Shown: piece by piece, positions 33,983 to 43,278 of the stretch
How positions within the stretch are numbered: position 1 is the first letter of the stretch
Layout: each line of letters begins with the position of its first letter
Source: Flavobacteriaceae bacterium
GTDB taxonomy: Bacteria > Bacteroidota > Bacteroidia > Flavobacteriales > Weeksellaceae
NCBI GenBank assembly: GCA_004359435.1
Contig: PTET01000001.1
Coordinates: 481,566 to 545,565 of the forward strand
DNA length: 64,000 nucleotides
Direction of reading: 5' to 3'
Translations under genes and position numbers: made by a program
Notes under the pieces: model-generated
Told to the model about the DNA's origin: nothing
What the model saw: only the letters and a program-made list of their open reading frames with translations
Databases searched by the model: none

Positions 33983-35019
33983 TCCTTTTGGGTTTTGCCA
34001 GATAATTGTCCACAGGCAGCGTCTATGTCTTGGCCTCGGCTTCTTCTGATGCTAACGGTTAGATTGTTTCGCTCCAATTTTTTTACATAGTTCTGGATTT
34101 TCTCTTCTTCTGCAGGAATAAAATCAGGATCTCCAATGGAGTTGTACTGGATTAAATTCACTTTAGAGGGAATGATTTTGCAAAAATCAACCAAGGCATC
34201 TATATCTTTTTCTGTATCGTTGATACCTTTCCAAACTACGTATTCTAGGGTGATTATGCTACCTGTTTTTTGATACCAGTAAAGTAGAGCTTCTTTGATT
34301 TCTTCCAAAGGGAATTTAACCGAAAAGGGCATGATTTTGTTTCGGGTTACTTCGATGGCTGAATGCAGAGAAAAAGCCAATTTAATGCGAAGGTTTTGGT
34401 CTGCCAGTTTTTCAATCATCTTGGGGATTCCAGAAGTAGAAAGGGTGATTCTTCTGGGTGAAAGTCCAAGTCCGCTGGGTGAGGTGATTTTTTCGATGGC
34501 TTCAACCACATTGGGGTAATTCAAAAGCGGTTCGCCCATTCCCATTAAAACGATGTTTGTTAGGGGTTTTCCGGTAAATTGTCTGCTTTGTTTGTCTAGA
34601 GAAACAACCTGATCTACAATTTCACCCGTGCTTAAATTTCGCATGCGCTTTAGTTTGGCAGTGGCACAAAAAAGACAATCTAAACTGCAACCCACTTGTG
34701 AAGAAATGCAGCCTGTATTTCTTTTTGGGGTTGGAATGAGTACAGACTCTATTTTGTTTCCATCAAATAAATTCAAAATATTTTTGATGGTGCCATCTTC
34801 GCTTCTTTGGTAAAAATCTACGTTTAAAGGGCTAATGTGAAAAGCCTCTTCGAGTTTTTCTCTAAGGGATAAAGACAGATTCGACATCTCTGAAAACCCA
34901 TGGGCATTTTTTTGCCACAACCATTGATAGACCTGTTTGGCTCGAAATTTTTTTTCACCCAAGGTTTCAAAATGGCTTTCTAACTGGGAAAGAGACAAAA
35001 GCCGAATGTCTTTTCGCAT
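33979..35019 (-). CDS. rlmN: Dual-specificity rRNA/tRNA adenine-C2 methyltransferase RlmN
   Basis: RlmN is a radical-SAM enzyme that methylates C2 of A2503 in 23S rRNA and A37 in some tRNAs. The 346-residue protein has the radical-SAM cysteines in SSQVGCSLDCLFCATAKLKR, the LMGMGEPLLNY motif, STSGIPKMI, the LHSAIEVTRNKIMP segment and the C-terminal SIRRSRGQDIDAACGQL with the catalytic cysteine. It is complete. It lies 6 bases after queA. Confidence 0.96.
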   Translation of the reverse strand: MRKDIRLLSLSQLESHFETLGEKKFRAKQVYQWLWQKNAHGFSEMSNLSLSLREKLEEAFHISPLNVDFYQRSEDGTIKNILNLFDGNKIESVLIPTPKRNTGCISSQVGCSLDCLFCATAKLKRMRNLSTGEIVDQVVSLDKQSRQFTGKPLTNIVLMGMGEPLLNYPNVVEAIEKITSPSGLGLSPRRITLSTSGIPKMIEKLADQNLRIKLAFSLHSAIEVTRNKIMPFSVKFPLEEIKEALLYWYQKTGSIITLEYVVWKGINDTEKDIDALVDFCKIIPSKVNLIQYNSIGDPDFIPAEEEKIQNYVKKLERNNLTVSIRRSRGQDIDAACGQLSGKTQKE

Positions 35020-35025
35020 AGAGAT

Positions 35026-36075
35026 TTAGATAATGAGCATGGCGTCTCCGTAAGCTAGAAATTTATACTCTTCTTTGATGGCTGTTTTGTAGGCGCTCAT
35101 AATTAGATCGTGACCTCCAAAGGCTGCGGTTTGCATCAGCAAAGTAGATTTGGGAGGATGAAAGTTGGTGATCATCGCGTTGGCTACTTTAAAATCGTAT
35201 GGAGGATAAATGAATTTATTGCTCCAACCATTATAGGGAATGAGTTCTCCAGAAGAAGAAACTGAAGATTCTATGGTTCTGTTGGTGGTAGTACCAATGG
35301 CGCAAACTTTTCTTTTGTCAAGTTTGGCTTGGTTCACAATTTGGGCGGTAATTTCGGGGATGATGATTTGCTCAGACTCCATCTTGTTTTTCGACAAATC
35401 TTCTACATCCACAGGAGCAAAGGTACCTAGACCAATGTGGCAGGTGATTTCTGTAAAATGAACACCTTTGATTTCTAACCTTTTAAGCAGATGTTTGGAA
35501 AAGTGCATTCCAGCGGTAGGAGGAGCCACTGCACCAACTTCAGAGGCGTAAATGGTTTGAAATCTCTCTTGATCTTCTGGTTGTACCTCACGATTCATGT
35601 ATCTTGGAAGCGGTGTTTCCCCAAACTCCTTAAGCTTTTCTCTAAAGGCATCATAGGGGCCGTCAAACAAGAAACGAAGGGTTCTTCCTCTAGAAGTTGT
35701 GTTGTCTACCACCTCGGCAACCAAAGTTTCTTCTTGATCGAAGAAAAGTTTGTTCCCAATTCTAATTTTTCTGGCAGGATCCACAAGAACATCCCAAAGC
35801 CTCATTTCGCTGTCTAATTCTCGAAGCAAAAACACCTCGATTCTGGCACCTGTTTTTTCTTTGTTTCCGTACAGTCTAGCGGGAAAAACTTTGGTATTGT
35901 TGGCGATAAATACATCTTGATCGTCAAAATAGTCAATTAAGTCTTTAAACTGTCTGTGTTCAATTTCGCCCGTTTTTTTATGCACAACCATAAGTCTAGA
36001 CTCGTCTCTTTGCTCAGAGGGCATGTCGGCGATTAATTTTTCGGGAAGCGTAAAATTAAAATGAGAAGTTTTCAT
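35026..36075 (-). CDS. queA: S-adenosylmethionine:tRNA ribosyltransferase-isomerase
   Basis: QueA transfers the ribosyl part of SAM to preQ1-modified tRNA to make epoxyqueuosine. The 349-residue protein shows the family sequence [54 protein letters not shown] and LTHIGLGTF-like sequence (here [11 protein letters not shown]), and ends [20 protein letters not shown]. It is complete and lies downstream of metK, whose product makes its co-substrate, with 31 bases between them. Confidence 0.96.
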   Translation of the reverse strand: MKTSHFNFTLPEKLIADMPSEQRDESRLMVVHKKTGEIEHRQFKDLIDYFDDQDVFIANNTKVFPARLYGNKEKTGARIEVFLLRELDSEMRLWDVLVDPARKIRIGNKLFFDQEETLVAEVVDNTTSRGRTLRFLFDGPYDAFREKLKEFGETPLPRYMNREVQPEDQERFQTIYASEVGAVAPPTAGMHFSKHLLKRLEIKGVHFTEITCHIGLGTFAPVDVEDLSKNKMESEQIIIPEITAQIVNQAKLDKRKVCAIGTTTNRTIESSVSSSGELIPYNGWSNKFIYPPYDFKVANAMITNFHPPKSTLLMQTAAFGGHDLIMSAYKTAIKEEYKFLAYGDAMLII

Positions 36076-36106
36076 TGTATAAGAATTTATGGGTGTTCTT
36101 TAGGGT

Positions 36107-37360
36107 TTAAATTGAAAAGGCGGCTTTAATCTGGTCTACATAATCTAATTTTTCCCAGGTAAAAAGTTCTACTTCTAGACTTTTTTCTTCTGATCCTATC
36201 GAAAATGTCTTGGTTACTACCTTGGGTTCGCGTCCAAAGTGACCATAACTAGCAGTCTCCAAATAAATTGGATTTCTAAGCTTTAGTCTTTGCTCAATTT
36301 GGTAGGGAGTCATAGGGAACAATTCCTGAATTTTTTGAGCAATTTCTGGGTCGCTAAAAGAAGTTTTGTTGCTACCATAAGTATTGACAAATAAACTGAT
36401 GGGTTCTGCTACCCCAATGGCATAAGAAACCTGCACCAAAATTTCATCGCAGACCCCTGCGGCAACTATATTTTTGGCGATATGTCTGGCTGCATATGCG
36501 GCAGATCTATCTACTTTAGAAGGATCTTTCCCACTAAAAGCGCCACCTCCGTGGGCTCCTTTCCCTCCATAGGTATCTACGATTATTTTTCTGCCGGTAA
36601 GTCCAGTATCTCCGTGAGGCCCTCCAATTACAAATTTTCCAGTTGGATTGATGTGATACTTGATTTCACTTGAAAAAAGGGCTCGGATTTCGGCAGGTAA
36701 TTTTTTAATGACACGAGGAATCACGGTAAATTTAATGTCATGAAAGATGGTATCTAGCATGGCTTGGTCTGCAGCGAAATCATCGTGTTGGGTCGAAACT
36801 ACAATGGTGTCAATTCTAACGGGTTTGTTGTCGTCCGAATATTCGATGGTAACTTGTGCCTTAGCATCAGGTCTAAGGTAGGGAAGATCTGTAGTTTGGT
36901 CGTTACGAATCAAACTGAGTTCTTGCAAAATTTTATGGGACAAATCAAGCGCCAATGGCATGTGATTGCTGGTTTCGTTTGTGGCATATCCAAACATCAT
37001 TCCTTGGTCTCCAGCGCCTTGTTCTTCTTTGGAAGCTCTTTCTACTCCTTGGTTGATTTCTGAAGACTGCTCATGGATGGCCGATAGAATCCCACAAGAA
37101 TTGGCCTCAAACATATATTCGCTGGAGTTGTATCCAATATCAGAAATGGTTTGTCGGGTTACTTTTTGTAGGTCTATGTAGGTGTTCGAGTTTACTTCTC
37201 CCGCCAAAACAACTTGTCCAGTTGTCACTAGTGTTTCACAGGCAACTTTTGCGTTTGGATCGAAGGCTAAAAAATGATCCAAGATAGCATCGGAAACTTG
37301 GTCGGCAATTTTATCGGGATGTCCTTCAGAAACAGATTCAGAGGTAAAAAGATAGGGCAT
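36107..37360 (-). CDS. metK: S-adenosylmethionine synthetase
   Basis: MetK makes SAM from ATP and methionine. The 417-residue protein is complete: [20 protein letters not shown] at the N-terminus, the flexible loop region, [11 protein letters not shown] near residue 120, [21 protein letters not shown] and [19 protein letters not shown]. It heads a line of SAM-dependent enzymes (QueA, RlmN). I saw no SAM riboswitch in the 130 bases upstream. Confidence 0.97.
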   Translation of the reverse strand: MPYLFTSESVSEGHPDKIADQVSDAILDHFLAFDPNAKVACETLVTTGQVVLAGEVNSNTYIDLQKVTRQTISDIGYNSSEYMFEANSCGILSAIHEQSSEINQGVERASKEEQGAGDQGMMFGYATNETSNHMPLALDLSHKILQELSLIRNDQTTDLPYLRPDAKAQVTIEYSDDNKPVRIDTIVVSTQHDDFAADQAMLDTIFHDIKFTVIPRVIKKLPAEIRALFSSEIKYHINPTGKFVIGGPHGDTGLTGRKIIVDTYGGKGAHGGGAFSGKDPSKVDRSAAYAARHIAKNIVAAGVCDEILVQVSYAIGVAEPISLFVNTYGSNKTSFSDPEIAQKIQELFPMTPYQIEQRLKLRNPIYLETASYGHFGREPKVVTKTFSIGSEEKSLEVELFTWEKLDYVDQIKAAFSI

Positions 37361-37387
37361 TTGTATTTGATTTTTTTATTATATTTG
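37361..37387 (+). promoter_or_regulatory. Promoter for the M48 protease gene
   Basis: TTG at 37361-37363 and TATATTTG at 37380-37387 are 16 bases apart and match the -33/-7 consensus within one or two bases of ideal spacing. It would give a leader of ~95 bases before the TTG start at 37491. Confidence 0.5.
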
Positions 37388-37490
37388 CTTTGTGCCAAAG
37401 GCGAAAAGTTGATATTGAGGGCAAATTTACGAAAATGTCTTCTATTTGGTATGCTTATTGTAAATTTAAAAACAACTAAAAATTTTTATC

Positions 37491-38288
37491 TTGAAAAAAA
37501 TTGCATTTTTATTGGTTTCTGTGTTGATGGTGGCTTGTGCAACCAATCCAATGACAGGTAGGACTTCTTTAAATTTGGTATCTAATAGTGATCTTTTTGT
37601 GGCTTCTTTTCAACAATATGGAAAAATGCTCAGCGAATCTAAAGTGGTAACAGGTACCAGAGATTCCAAAAGAGTGATTGAAATTGGAAATAGAATTCAA
37701 AGAGCCGCTGAAAATTATTATAAAAGCATTGGACAAGAACAAGCCTTGGCCGAATACAAATGGGAATATAACCTAATTGCAGACGATCACATCAACGCTT
37801 TTTGTATGCCTGGTGGAAAGGTAGCGGTATACACTGGAATTATGCCTGTTGCAGCTAATGACAATGGACTTGCGGTGGTTATGGGGCATGAAATCGCTCA
37901 CGCACTGGCCAATCACAGTGCCTCTAGAGCTAGCCAGCAAATTATTTCTCAACTAGGAATGCAAGTAGGCGGTACGGTGCTTTCTGGTTCTCAGTGGGGA
38001 GATGTTTTTGGGGCCCTGTATCCTATTGGATCTGAGCTTACAACCCTAAGTTATGGAAGAAAAGACGAAACAGAGGCTGATGTAATGGGACTAAAACTTA
38101 TGGCTATGGCTGGTTATGATCCTAGAGAAGCTCCTGTTTTTTGGGGAAGAATGCAGGCCAATACCAAAAACAGCGGAACACCAGAATTTTTATCGACTCA
38201 CCCAAGTGGAGAAACCAGAATTCAAACTTTGAACCAAAATATGGCCGAGGCGGTAAAGATATATGAAACCTATAAAGCCAAACAATAA
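37491..38288 (+). CDS. M48 family metallopeptidase lipoprotein
   Basis: The 265-residue protein is a periplasm-facing zinc protease of the LoiP/BepA type, expected to act on outer-membrane or envelope proteins. The lipoprotein signal ends LMVAC, followed by NPMTGRTSL, a motif of the family. The zinc site HEIAHALANH is near residue 128 and the third ligand lies in DETEADVMGLKLM. There is no TPR domain. The start is a TTG codon; the signal peptide begins right there and no ATG fits. A perfect palindromic terminator follows. Confidence 0.92.
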   Translation: MKKIAFLLVSVLMVACATNPMTGRTSLNLVSNSDLFVASFQQYGKMLSESKVVTGTRDSKRVIEIGNRIQRAAENYYKSIGQEQALAEYKWEYNLIADDHINAFCMPGGKVAVYTGIMPVAANDNGLAVVMGHEIAHALANHSASRASQQIISQLGMQVGGTVLSGSQWGDVFGALYPIGSELTTLSYGRKDETEADVMGLKLMAMAGYDPREAPVFWGRMQANTKNSGTPEFLSTHPSGETRIQTLNQNMAEAVKIYETYKAKQ

Positions 38289-38293
38289 TTTGT

Positions 38294-38347
38294 TTTAAAC
38301 ACAAAAAAAAGGGATCATATTTATGATCCCTTTTTTTTGTGTTTAAA
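38294..38347. terminator. Perfect 26-bp palindrome, bidirectional terminator
   Basis: The two arms are exact 26-base reverse complements around a TT centre. The core is GGGATCATA / TATGATCCC flanked by eight A on one side and eight T on the other, and the symmetry continues through TTTAAACAC / GTGTTTAAA. It separates the convergent M48 protease and DUF4258-like genes. Confidence 0.9.
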
Positions 38348-38349
38348 GT

Positions 38350-38733
38350 TTACTTTTTTTCGATTTTTAAAAAGATAACCAGATTTTGTTTGTCGCATTT
38401 TGAGAATTCTCCAGTAAAAATACTGTCTGCCGAAAGGGTGCTAGAAAACTTATAGAAGCCGCAAGGTAATTTTCTCGGGCTACTGTTTTTAAAATCTATT
38501 TTGGCCAAAGGCATAATTCGCTTGTACAAATCGCTGCTGTCTAACTTCAATGCTTTAAGTTGTAGGTCGGCCTGGGGGCTTAGTTGCTTCTTCCTAAAAT
38601 CAACTTCTGAAACCACTCTTTGGTTGGGGAGATAATTGCACTTGGCCGATTTTTTGGTCAAAAAGAAAGCCACTATCAAGCAGCCAAGAAAAAATCCGAC
38701 AAAAAAACGAATGAATCGCTGGGTAAGGTTCAT
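38350..38733 (-). CDS. Small membrane-anchored protein, possibly DUF4258
   Basis: The 127-residue protein begins with RFFVGFFLGCLIVAFFL, one transmembrane helix, followed by a soluble part with CNYLPNQRVVSEVDFRKKQ and LPCGFYKFSS. A small membrane protein behind alanine dehydrogenase is common in Flavobacteria and is sometimes labelled DUF4258; I am only moderately sure of that name. It lies 23 bases downstream of ald and is probably co-transcribed. The function is unknown. Confidence 0.65.
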   Translation of the reverse strand: MNLTQRFIRFFVGFFLGCLIVAFFLTKKSAKCNYLPNQRVVSEVDFRKKQLSPQADLQLKALKLDSSDLYKRIMPLAKIDFKNSSPRKLPCGFYKFSSTLSADSIFTGEFSKCDKQNLVIFLKIEKK

Positions 38734-38756
38734 GATTAGAATTTGGGTTTTACAAG

Positions 38757-39950
38757 TTAGGTTAGCAAAAGGTCTATGTTAAAGTACGGCAAATCATGCC
38801 ATTTTCCAATTTGATAATTGGTGGTTTTCCCTTTGTGAAGATAGATCCCGTGTTTAAGTCCTGTTTTGGTCTTAAAGGCAGTTTCGAAACCACCTTCATC
38901 TTGAATATCTAGTAGAAATTGCAAGAAAAAATTGCTCAGCGCTTTAGAGGTGGTTCTGGCATATTTGGAAGTTATATTGGGTACTCCATAGTGGGTTACT
39001 CCGTGTTTTTCAAAAGTTGGTTCAGTTAGGGTGGTGATTTCTGAAGTTTCGAAACATCCCCCCGTGTTGATGCTAACATCGACAATTACCGAACCTTTTT
39101 TCATGTTTTGGATCATTTCTTGGTCAACCAAACTGGGTGATCTAACTTCGGATCGAAGCGCACCAATAGCCAAATCACAACGCATAAGGGCTTTTTTGAG
39201 TTCTTTGGGATCGAAAATGGAGGTCGAGATTTTTTGACCCAGAATATTCTGAAGTCTTCTGAGTCTACTGACAGATTTGTCAAAAACCCGAACCGAAGTT
39301 CCAAGCCCTAGGGCTGCTTTGGTAGCATATTCTCCAACAGTGCCAGCGCCGAGAATCACCACTTCTGTAGGCCTGAGTCCTGCCACGGAACCCATTAGTA
39401 TTCCTGCACCATGGGTAGAAGACATGATTTCTGCACCAATTAAGATGGCAGAGGTTCCTGTGATTTCTCCCAGAAGCCTTACCAGAGGCAGCTGTTTGTG
39501 GTGATCCTGGATGTACTCAAAAGCCAAGGCTGTAATTTTTTTGCTCAGCATAGCCTCTAGGTTTTCTTTCTTGCAACAATAAGCTTGAATTTCGCTTATT
39601 ACCATTGTTGTGGGTTTGCAGAAATCAATTTCTTCTAGGGAAAGTGGAGCGATTTTAAGTACCAAGGGATTTTCGAAGATTTTTTTGTGGCTAGAGACAA
39701 TTTCTGCCCCAGCCTGTGCATATTGCAAATCTGAGAAATTTGATTTCTCTCCAGCTCCGGTTTCCACCTGAATTTGATGGCCCTGCAGACAAAGGGTTTC
39801 AACTGCGTCAGGGGTTAAGCAAATTCTTTTTTCAAGTGGGTTTTCTTCTTTAGGAATCCCTATTTTTAAACTCCCCGATTTTTTAGATACCAAAAGAATT
39901 TCTTCTTTGGGAACCAACTCTTCTCTTGAAAATGGGGTTTGAATAGACAT
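38757..39950 (-). CDS. ald: Alanine dehydrogenase
   Basis: The enzyme converts alanine and NAD+ to pyruvate, ammonia and NADH. The 397-residue protein has the N-terminal domain IGIPKEENPLEKRICLTPDAV and VETGAGEKSNFSDLQY, and the Rossmann motif VILGAGTVGEYATKAALGLG followed by VRVFDKS. VDVSINTGGCFETSE and YGVPNITSKYARTTS also match Ald and transhydrogenase alpha subunits. The family in Bacteroidetes is of this size. It lies 26 bases behind tsaE. Confidence 0.93.
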   Translation of the reverse strand: MSIQTPFSREELVPKEEILLVSKKSGSLKIGIPKEENPLEKRICLTPDAVETLCLQGHQIQVETGAGEKSNFSDLQYAQAGAEIVSSHKKIFENPLVLKIAPLSLEEIDFCKPTTMVISEIQAYCCKKENLEAMLSKKITALAFEYIQDHHKQLPLVRLLGEITGTSAILIGAEIMSSTHGAGILMGSVAGLRPTEVVILGAGTVGEYATKAALGLGTSVRVFDKSVSRLRRLQNILGQKISTSIFDPKELKKALMRCDLAIGALRSEVRSPSLVDQEMIQNMKKGSVIVDVSINTGGCFETSEITTLTEPTFEKHGVTHYGVPNITSKYARTTSKALSNFFLQFLLDIQDEGGFETAFKTKTGLKHGIYLHKGKTTNYQIGKWHDLPYFNIDLLLT

Positions 39951-39976
39951 AGTAAGATATAAATTAATTGAGTATT

Positions 39977-40408
39977 CTAGACAAAACGAATGCTTCTTTG
40001 GGTTTCCCCAAGTGCTAAAATTTCTATTTGATGATAGGGTTTATCGATCCAATGAACAATAGATTGGGGCCATTCTATAAACAAATAGGCATTTTTTTGG
40101 TCTAAATATTCTTCAAAACCAAAATCTAAGGCTTCCTCTAGGTTTTGAATTCTAAATAAATCAAAATGATGCAAAAACTTTTTTTTCGAATTTCCTTCTA
40201 AAGCATAGGTGTTTACAAGAGAGTAGGTTGGACTAGTAACAGAGGTTTTACACCCAAGTTCTTTGGCCAAAAACTGTATAAAACTTGTTTTTCCAGCACC
40301 CATTTCACCAACAAAAAGAACCACCGAATGTTTTAGGTTAGAAGCAATTTGTTTGGCAATTGAAGCGCTGGTCTGAACAGAATCCGACTCAAAAACAAGG
40401 GGTTTCAT
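39977..40408 (-). CDS. tsaE: tRNA threonylcarbamoyladenosine biosynthesis ATPase TsaE
   Basis: TsaE supports TsaB/TsaD in making t6A37 of ANN-decoding tRNAs. The 143-residue protein has Walker A FVGEMGAGKTSFIQF near residue 33, the switch segment TSPTYSLVNTY, and the HFDLFRIQNLEEALDFGFEEY and IEWPQSI motifs. It is complete. It follows porX by 8 bases, an arrangement common in Flavobacteria. Confidence 0.95.
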   Translation of the reverse strand: MKPLVFESDSVQTSASIAKQIASNLKHSVVLFVGEMGAGKTSFIQFLAKELGCKTSVTSPTYSLVNTYALEGNSKKKFLHHFDLFRIQNLEEALDFGFEEYLDQKNAYLFIEWPQSIVHWIDKPYHQIEILALGETQRSIRFV

Positions 40409-40416
40409 TTGAAAAC

Positions 40417-41964
40417 TTAAGATTTTGGCAATAGATTGATGATAGGAATAACCATTTCTTCCAAAGAAATACCGCCATGCTGATAAGTGTCTTTGTAATA
40501 GTTTACAAAGTGGTTGTAGTTTTTGGGGTAGGCTAAAAAGATGTCTTCTTTGGCAAAAACGTATTTAGAAGACAGGTTAGACTTGGGCAAATAAAAAGCT
40601 TCGGGAACATCTGCTACCAATATTTTTTTGGATTCATATTTCAAATTTTTCCCCATTTTGTATCGAATATTGGTTGAGGTTTCTCTGTCTCCAATAATTT
40701 TAGAAGGTGTTTTTACCATGGTTGTACCGTGGTCTGTGGTGATAATTAGGTTGATTTTGGCGCTACTTGCAAGTGCAATAATTTTTAACAGAGGCGAGTT
40801 TTCAAACCAGTTTCTAGTTAGTGAGCGGAAGGTTTTGTCGTCTCGAATCATTTCTTTGATCAGTTGATTGTCGGTCTTAGAATGCGACAAAATGTCTATA
40901 AAATTGTAGACAATGGTGGTTAAATCATTGTTTTTAAAATGATGAAACTCTTGCAACAATTTCTCTTCCTGGTAAATATTAGAGATTTTGTAATAAGCGG
41001 TAGATAAATTCTCTAGTGAATTTCGCTTTAATTGCTCTGTAAGTAGTTCTTCTTCAAATTGATTCTTTGGTCCATCTTGGTCGTCGTTTAACCAATATTG
41101 AGGGTATTTTTTCTGGATATCTAGTGGGGTGAGACCTGCAAAAATTGCGTTTCGGCTGTACTGGGTGGCGGTGGGTAAAATACTGGAAAAAAGCTCTGTG
41201 TTTTCGATATGATAATACTCCGCAAATAAATCTTGCATACTCTGCCACTGATCTAACCTTAGATTGTCTATCATCAGAAAAATGGTAGGGTTATTTTTCT
41301 TGAGCTTAGGAATCACAAAACGCTTGAAAACAGTATGAGAAAAGGCGATTTCCCCCTGAGCCAAATCTTGAAGATAATTTTTTTCTATGTATTTGGAAAA
41401 AAGCGTATTGGCTTCCTCTTTTTGGGTGTTAAGGATTTCGATCATTCCCTGGTCGGTGGTAGAATCAAACGAGACTTCAATTTTTACCAGTCGGTTGAAA
41501 AGCTCCATCCATTGAGGGAAAGAGTTGGTTTGCATCATTTGATAACTCAACTCTCCAAAGGTTTGCTGGTAACTAGAAACCGATTTGTCAGAAATAATTT
41601 TATTGCTGTCTAGCACTTTTTTGATGCTCAAAACAATCTGATTGGGGTTTACCGGTTTGATGAGATAATCGGAGATGTGCGCACCAATGGCCTCTTCCAT
41701 AATCTGTTCTTCTTCACTTTTGGTAACCATAATTACCGGCAGATAGGGATAGCGATCTTTGATGATTTGCAAGGTGTCAAGCCCACTTTGTCCGGGCATG
41801 TTTTCGTCCAAAAGGATAACATCAAAATTGTTTTGACCAATTCTTTCTAAGATTTGGTCTGGGTTGTTGTGTGGGGTGGTGATGAATCCTTTTTTCTCTA
41901 AAAAAATAATATGAGATTTAAGCATGTCGATTTCATCATCGATCCAGAGTATCCTTACAGACAT
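40417..41964 (-). CDS. porX: PorX, response regulator with PglZ domain for type IX secretion
   Basis: PorX is the response regulator partner of the histidine kinase PorY and regulates type IX secretion in Bacteroidetes. Residues 1-~120 are a receiver domain (WIDDEID, phospho-acceptor D53 in ILLDENMPG, VTKSEEE). The rest is a PglZ/alkaline-phosphatase-like domain with metal-site segments LMIDNLRLDQWQ, LPTATQYSRNAIF and TTDHGTTM. The 515-residue length is normal. It has no DNA-binding domain. Its presence implies the organism has a type IX system and probably gliding motility or secreted enzymes. Confidence 0.95.
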   Translation of the reverse strand: MSVRILWIDDEIDMLKSHIIFLEKKGFITTPHNNPDQILERIGQNNFDVILLDENMPGQSGLDTLQIIKDRYPYLPVIMVTKSEEEQIMEEAIGAHISDYLIKPVNPNQIVLSIKKVLDSNKIISDKSVSSYQQTFGELSYQMMQTNSFPQWMELFNRLVKIEVSFDSTTDQGMIEILNTQKEEANTLFSKYIEKNYLQDLAQGEIAFSHTVFKRFVIPKLKKNNPTIFLMIDNLRLDQWQSMQDLFAEYYHIENTELFSSILPTATQYSRNAIFAGLTPLDIQKKYPQYWLNDDQDGPKNQFEEELLTEQLKRNSLENLSTAYYKISNIYQEEKLLQEFHHFKNNDLTTIVYNFIDILSHSKTDNQLIKEMIRDDKTFRSLTRNWFENSPLLKIIALASSAKINLIITTDHGTTMVKTPSKIIGDRETSTNIRYKMGKNLKYESKKILVADVPEAFYLPKSNLSSKYVFAKEDIFLAYPKNYNHFVNYYKDTYQHGGISLEEMVIPIINLLPKS

Positions 41965-42020
41965 AGTATATTTGGTAACAAATTGTTTAGTTTTGTATTG
42001 GTCAAAATCAAAGTTAAAAC

Positions 42021-43250
42021 ATGCGTCAAAAGCTGAAAATATTCAACGATCCCGTGCATGGGTTTGTAAATATACCAAATAATTTACTATTTGAAATTAT
42101 CGAAAGTAGATATTTTCAGCGTCTTCGCAGGATTTCCCAAACAGGCCTCACCCATTATGTGTATCCTGGTGCTCGTCATTCTAGATTTCATCATGCGCTT
42201 GGTTGCCTTCATTTGATGCAAGAAGCCATACAAACCCTTAGAAAAAAGTCAGTGGATATTTCTGATGAAGAAGAGCAGGGTGTTTTGCTTGCGATTTTGC
42301 TTCACGACGTAGGGCATGGGCCTTTTTCTCATTCTTTAGAACAAACTTTGGTTGTTGGGGTACATCATGAGGAGATTTCCCTTGCCATCATGCATAAGTT
42401 AAACCAAGAGTTTAATGGGGAGTTGACACTTGCTATCCAGATTTTCAAAGGAGAATATCCCAAATTTTTTCTCACCCAGTTGGTAGCCAGTCAGCTGGAT
42501 ATAGATCGATTAGATTATTTGAAAAGAGATAGTTTTTTTACCGGTGTAGCCGAGGGAAACATCAATCCGAATCGAATTATCTCCATGATGAATGTGCATC
42601 AAAATCAATTGGTGATAGATGCCAAAGGTATTTATTCGGTGGAACAGTTTCTCATCTCCAGAACCTTTATGTACTGGCAGGTATATTTTCATAAAAACTC
42701 CATTTCTGCAGAGTTATATATGGTTTCGGTGCTTAGAAGGGCCAAAGAACTGGTCAAAGAAGGTCAAAAAGTTGAAGCGCCGCTTTCTTTGCAATATTTT
42801 TTGAATCACAAAGATTTGGTTTTAGACGATCAGACGCTGGAGCATTTTTTGAATTTGGACGATTTCGATTTGATGTACGCCATCAAACTTTGGCAAAACC
42901 ACAGCGACAAGATCCTTTCTAAATTATCAAAAATGGTCATGGGCAGAATTTTACCGGTTTCTAAAATTAGCGAAAACGCTATGGAAGATAAGGAGCTAGA
43001 AAAGAAAAAAGCGGAAGCATGTAAATTACTAGATATAAAGGATGCTTCTTATTTTGTTCATCAAACTTCATTTAAAGTAAAGCCTTATTCTAAAGGGAAA
43101 TACCCTATTTCTTTGTTGTATAAAAACGGCCAAGTAAAAGATCTTATCGAGTCTCAACACAACATAATGGGAGAGGTTTTACAGCGAACTGTTGAAAAAT
43201 TTCATCAATGTTATCTCAATAAAGCCAAAATAGACAAATTAAATCTTTAA
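42021..43250 (+). CDS. HD superfamily phosphohydrolase
   Basis: The 409-residue protein has an HD metal site: RFHHALGCLHLM, LLHDVGHGPFSHSLE and QLDIDRLDYLKRDSFFTGV. These match the dGTPase-like/SAMHD1-like group found upstream of lpxD in Bacteroidetes. The natural substrate is unknown; a nucleotide triphosphate is plausible. It opens the gene line to lpxD-lpxC/fabZ-lpxA and is divergent from porX. It appears intact. Confidence 0.9.
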   Translation: MRQKLKIFNDPVHGFVNIPNNLLFEIIESRYFQRLRRISQTGLTHYVYPGARHSRFHHALGCLHLMQEAIQTLRKKSVDISDEEEQGVLLAILLHDVGHGPFSHSLEQTLVVGVHHEEISLAIMHKLNQEFNGELTLAIQIFKGEYPKFFLTQLVASQLDIDRLDYLKRDSFFTGVAEGNINPNRIISMMNVHQNQLVIDAKGIYSVEQFLISRTFMYWQVYFHKNSISAELYMVSVLRRAKELVKEGQKVEAPLSLQYFLNHKDLVLDDQTLEHFLNLDDFDLMYAIKLWQNHSDKILSKLSKMVMGRILPVSKISENAMEDKELEKKKAEACKLLDIKDASYFVHQTSFKVKPYSKGKYPISLLYKNGQVKDLIESQHNIMGEVLQRTVEKFHQCYLNKAKIDKLNL

Positions 43251-43278
43251 ATTTGGCGCATTAATTAATTCAAGTGGT

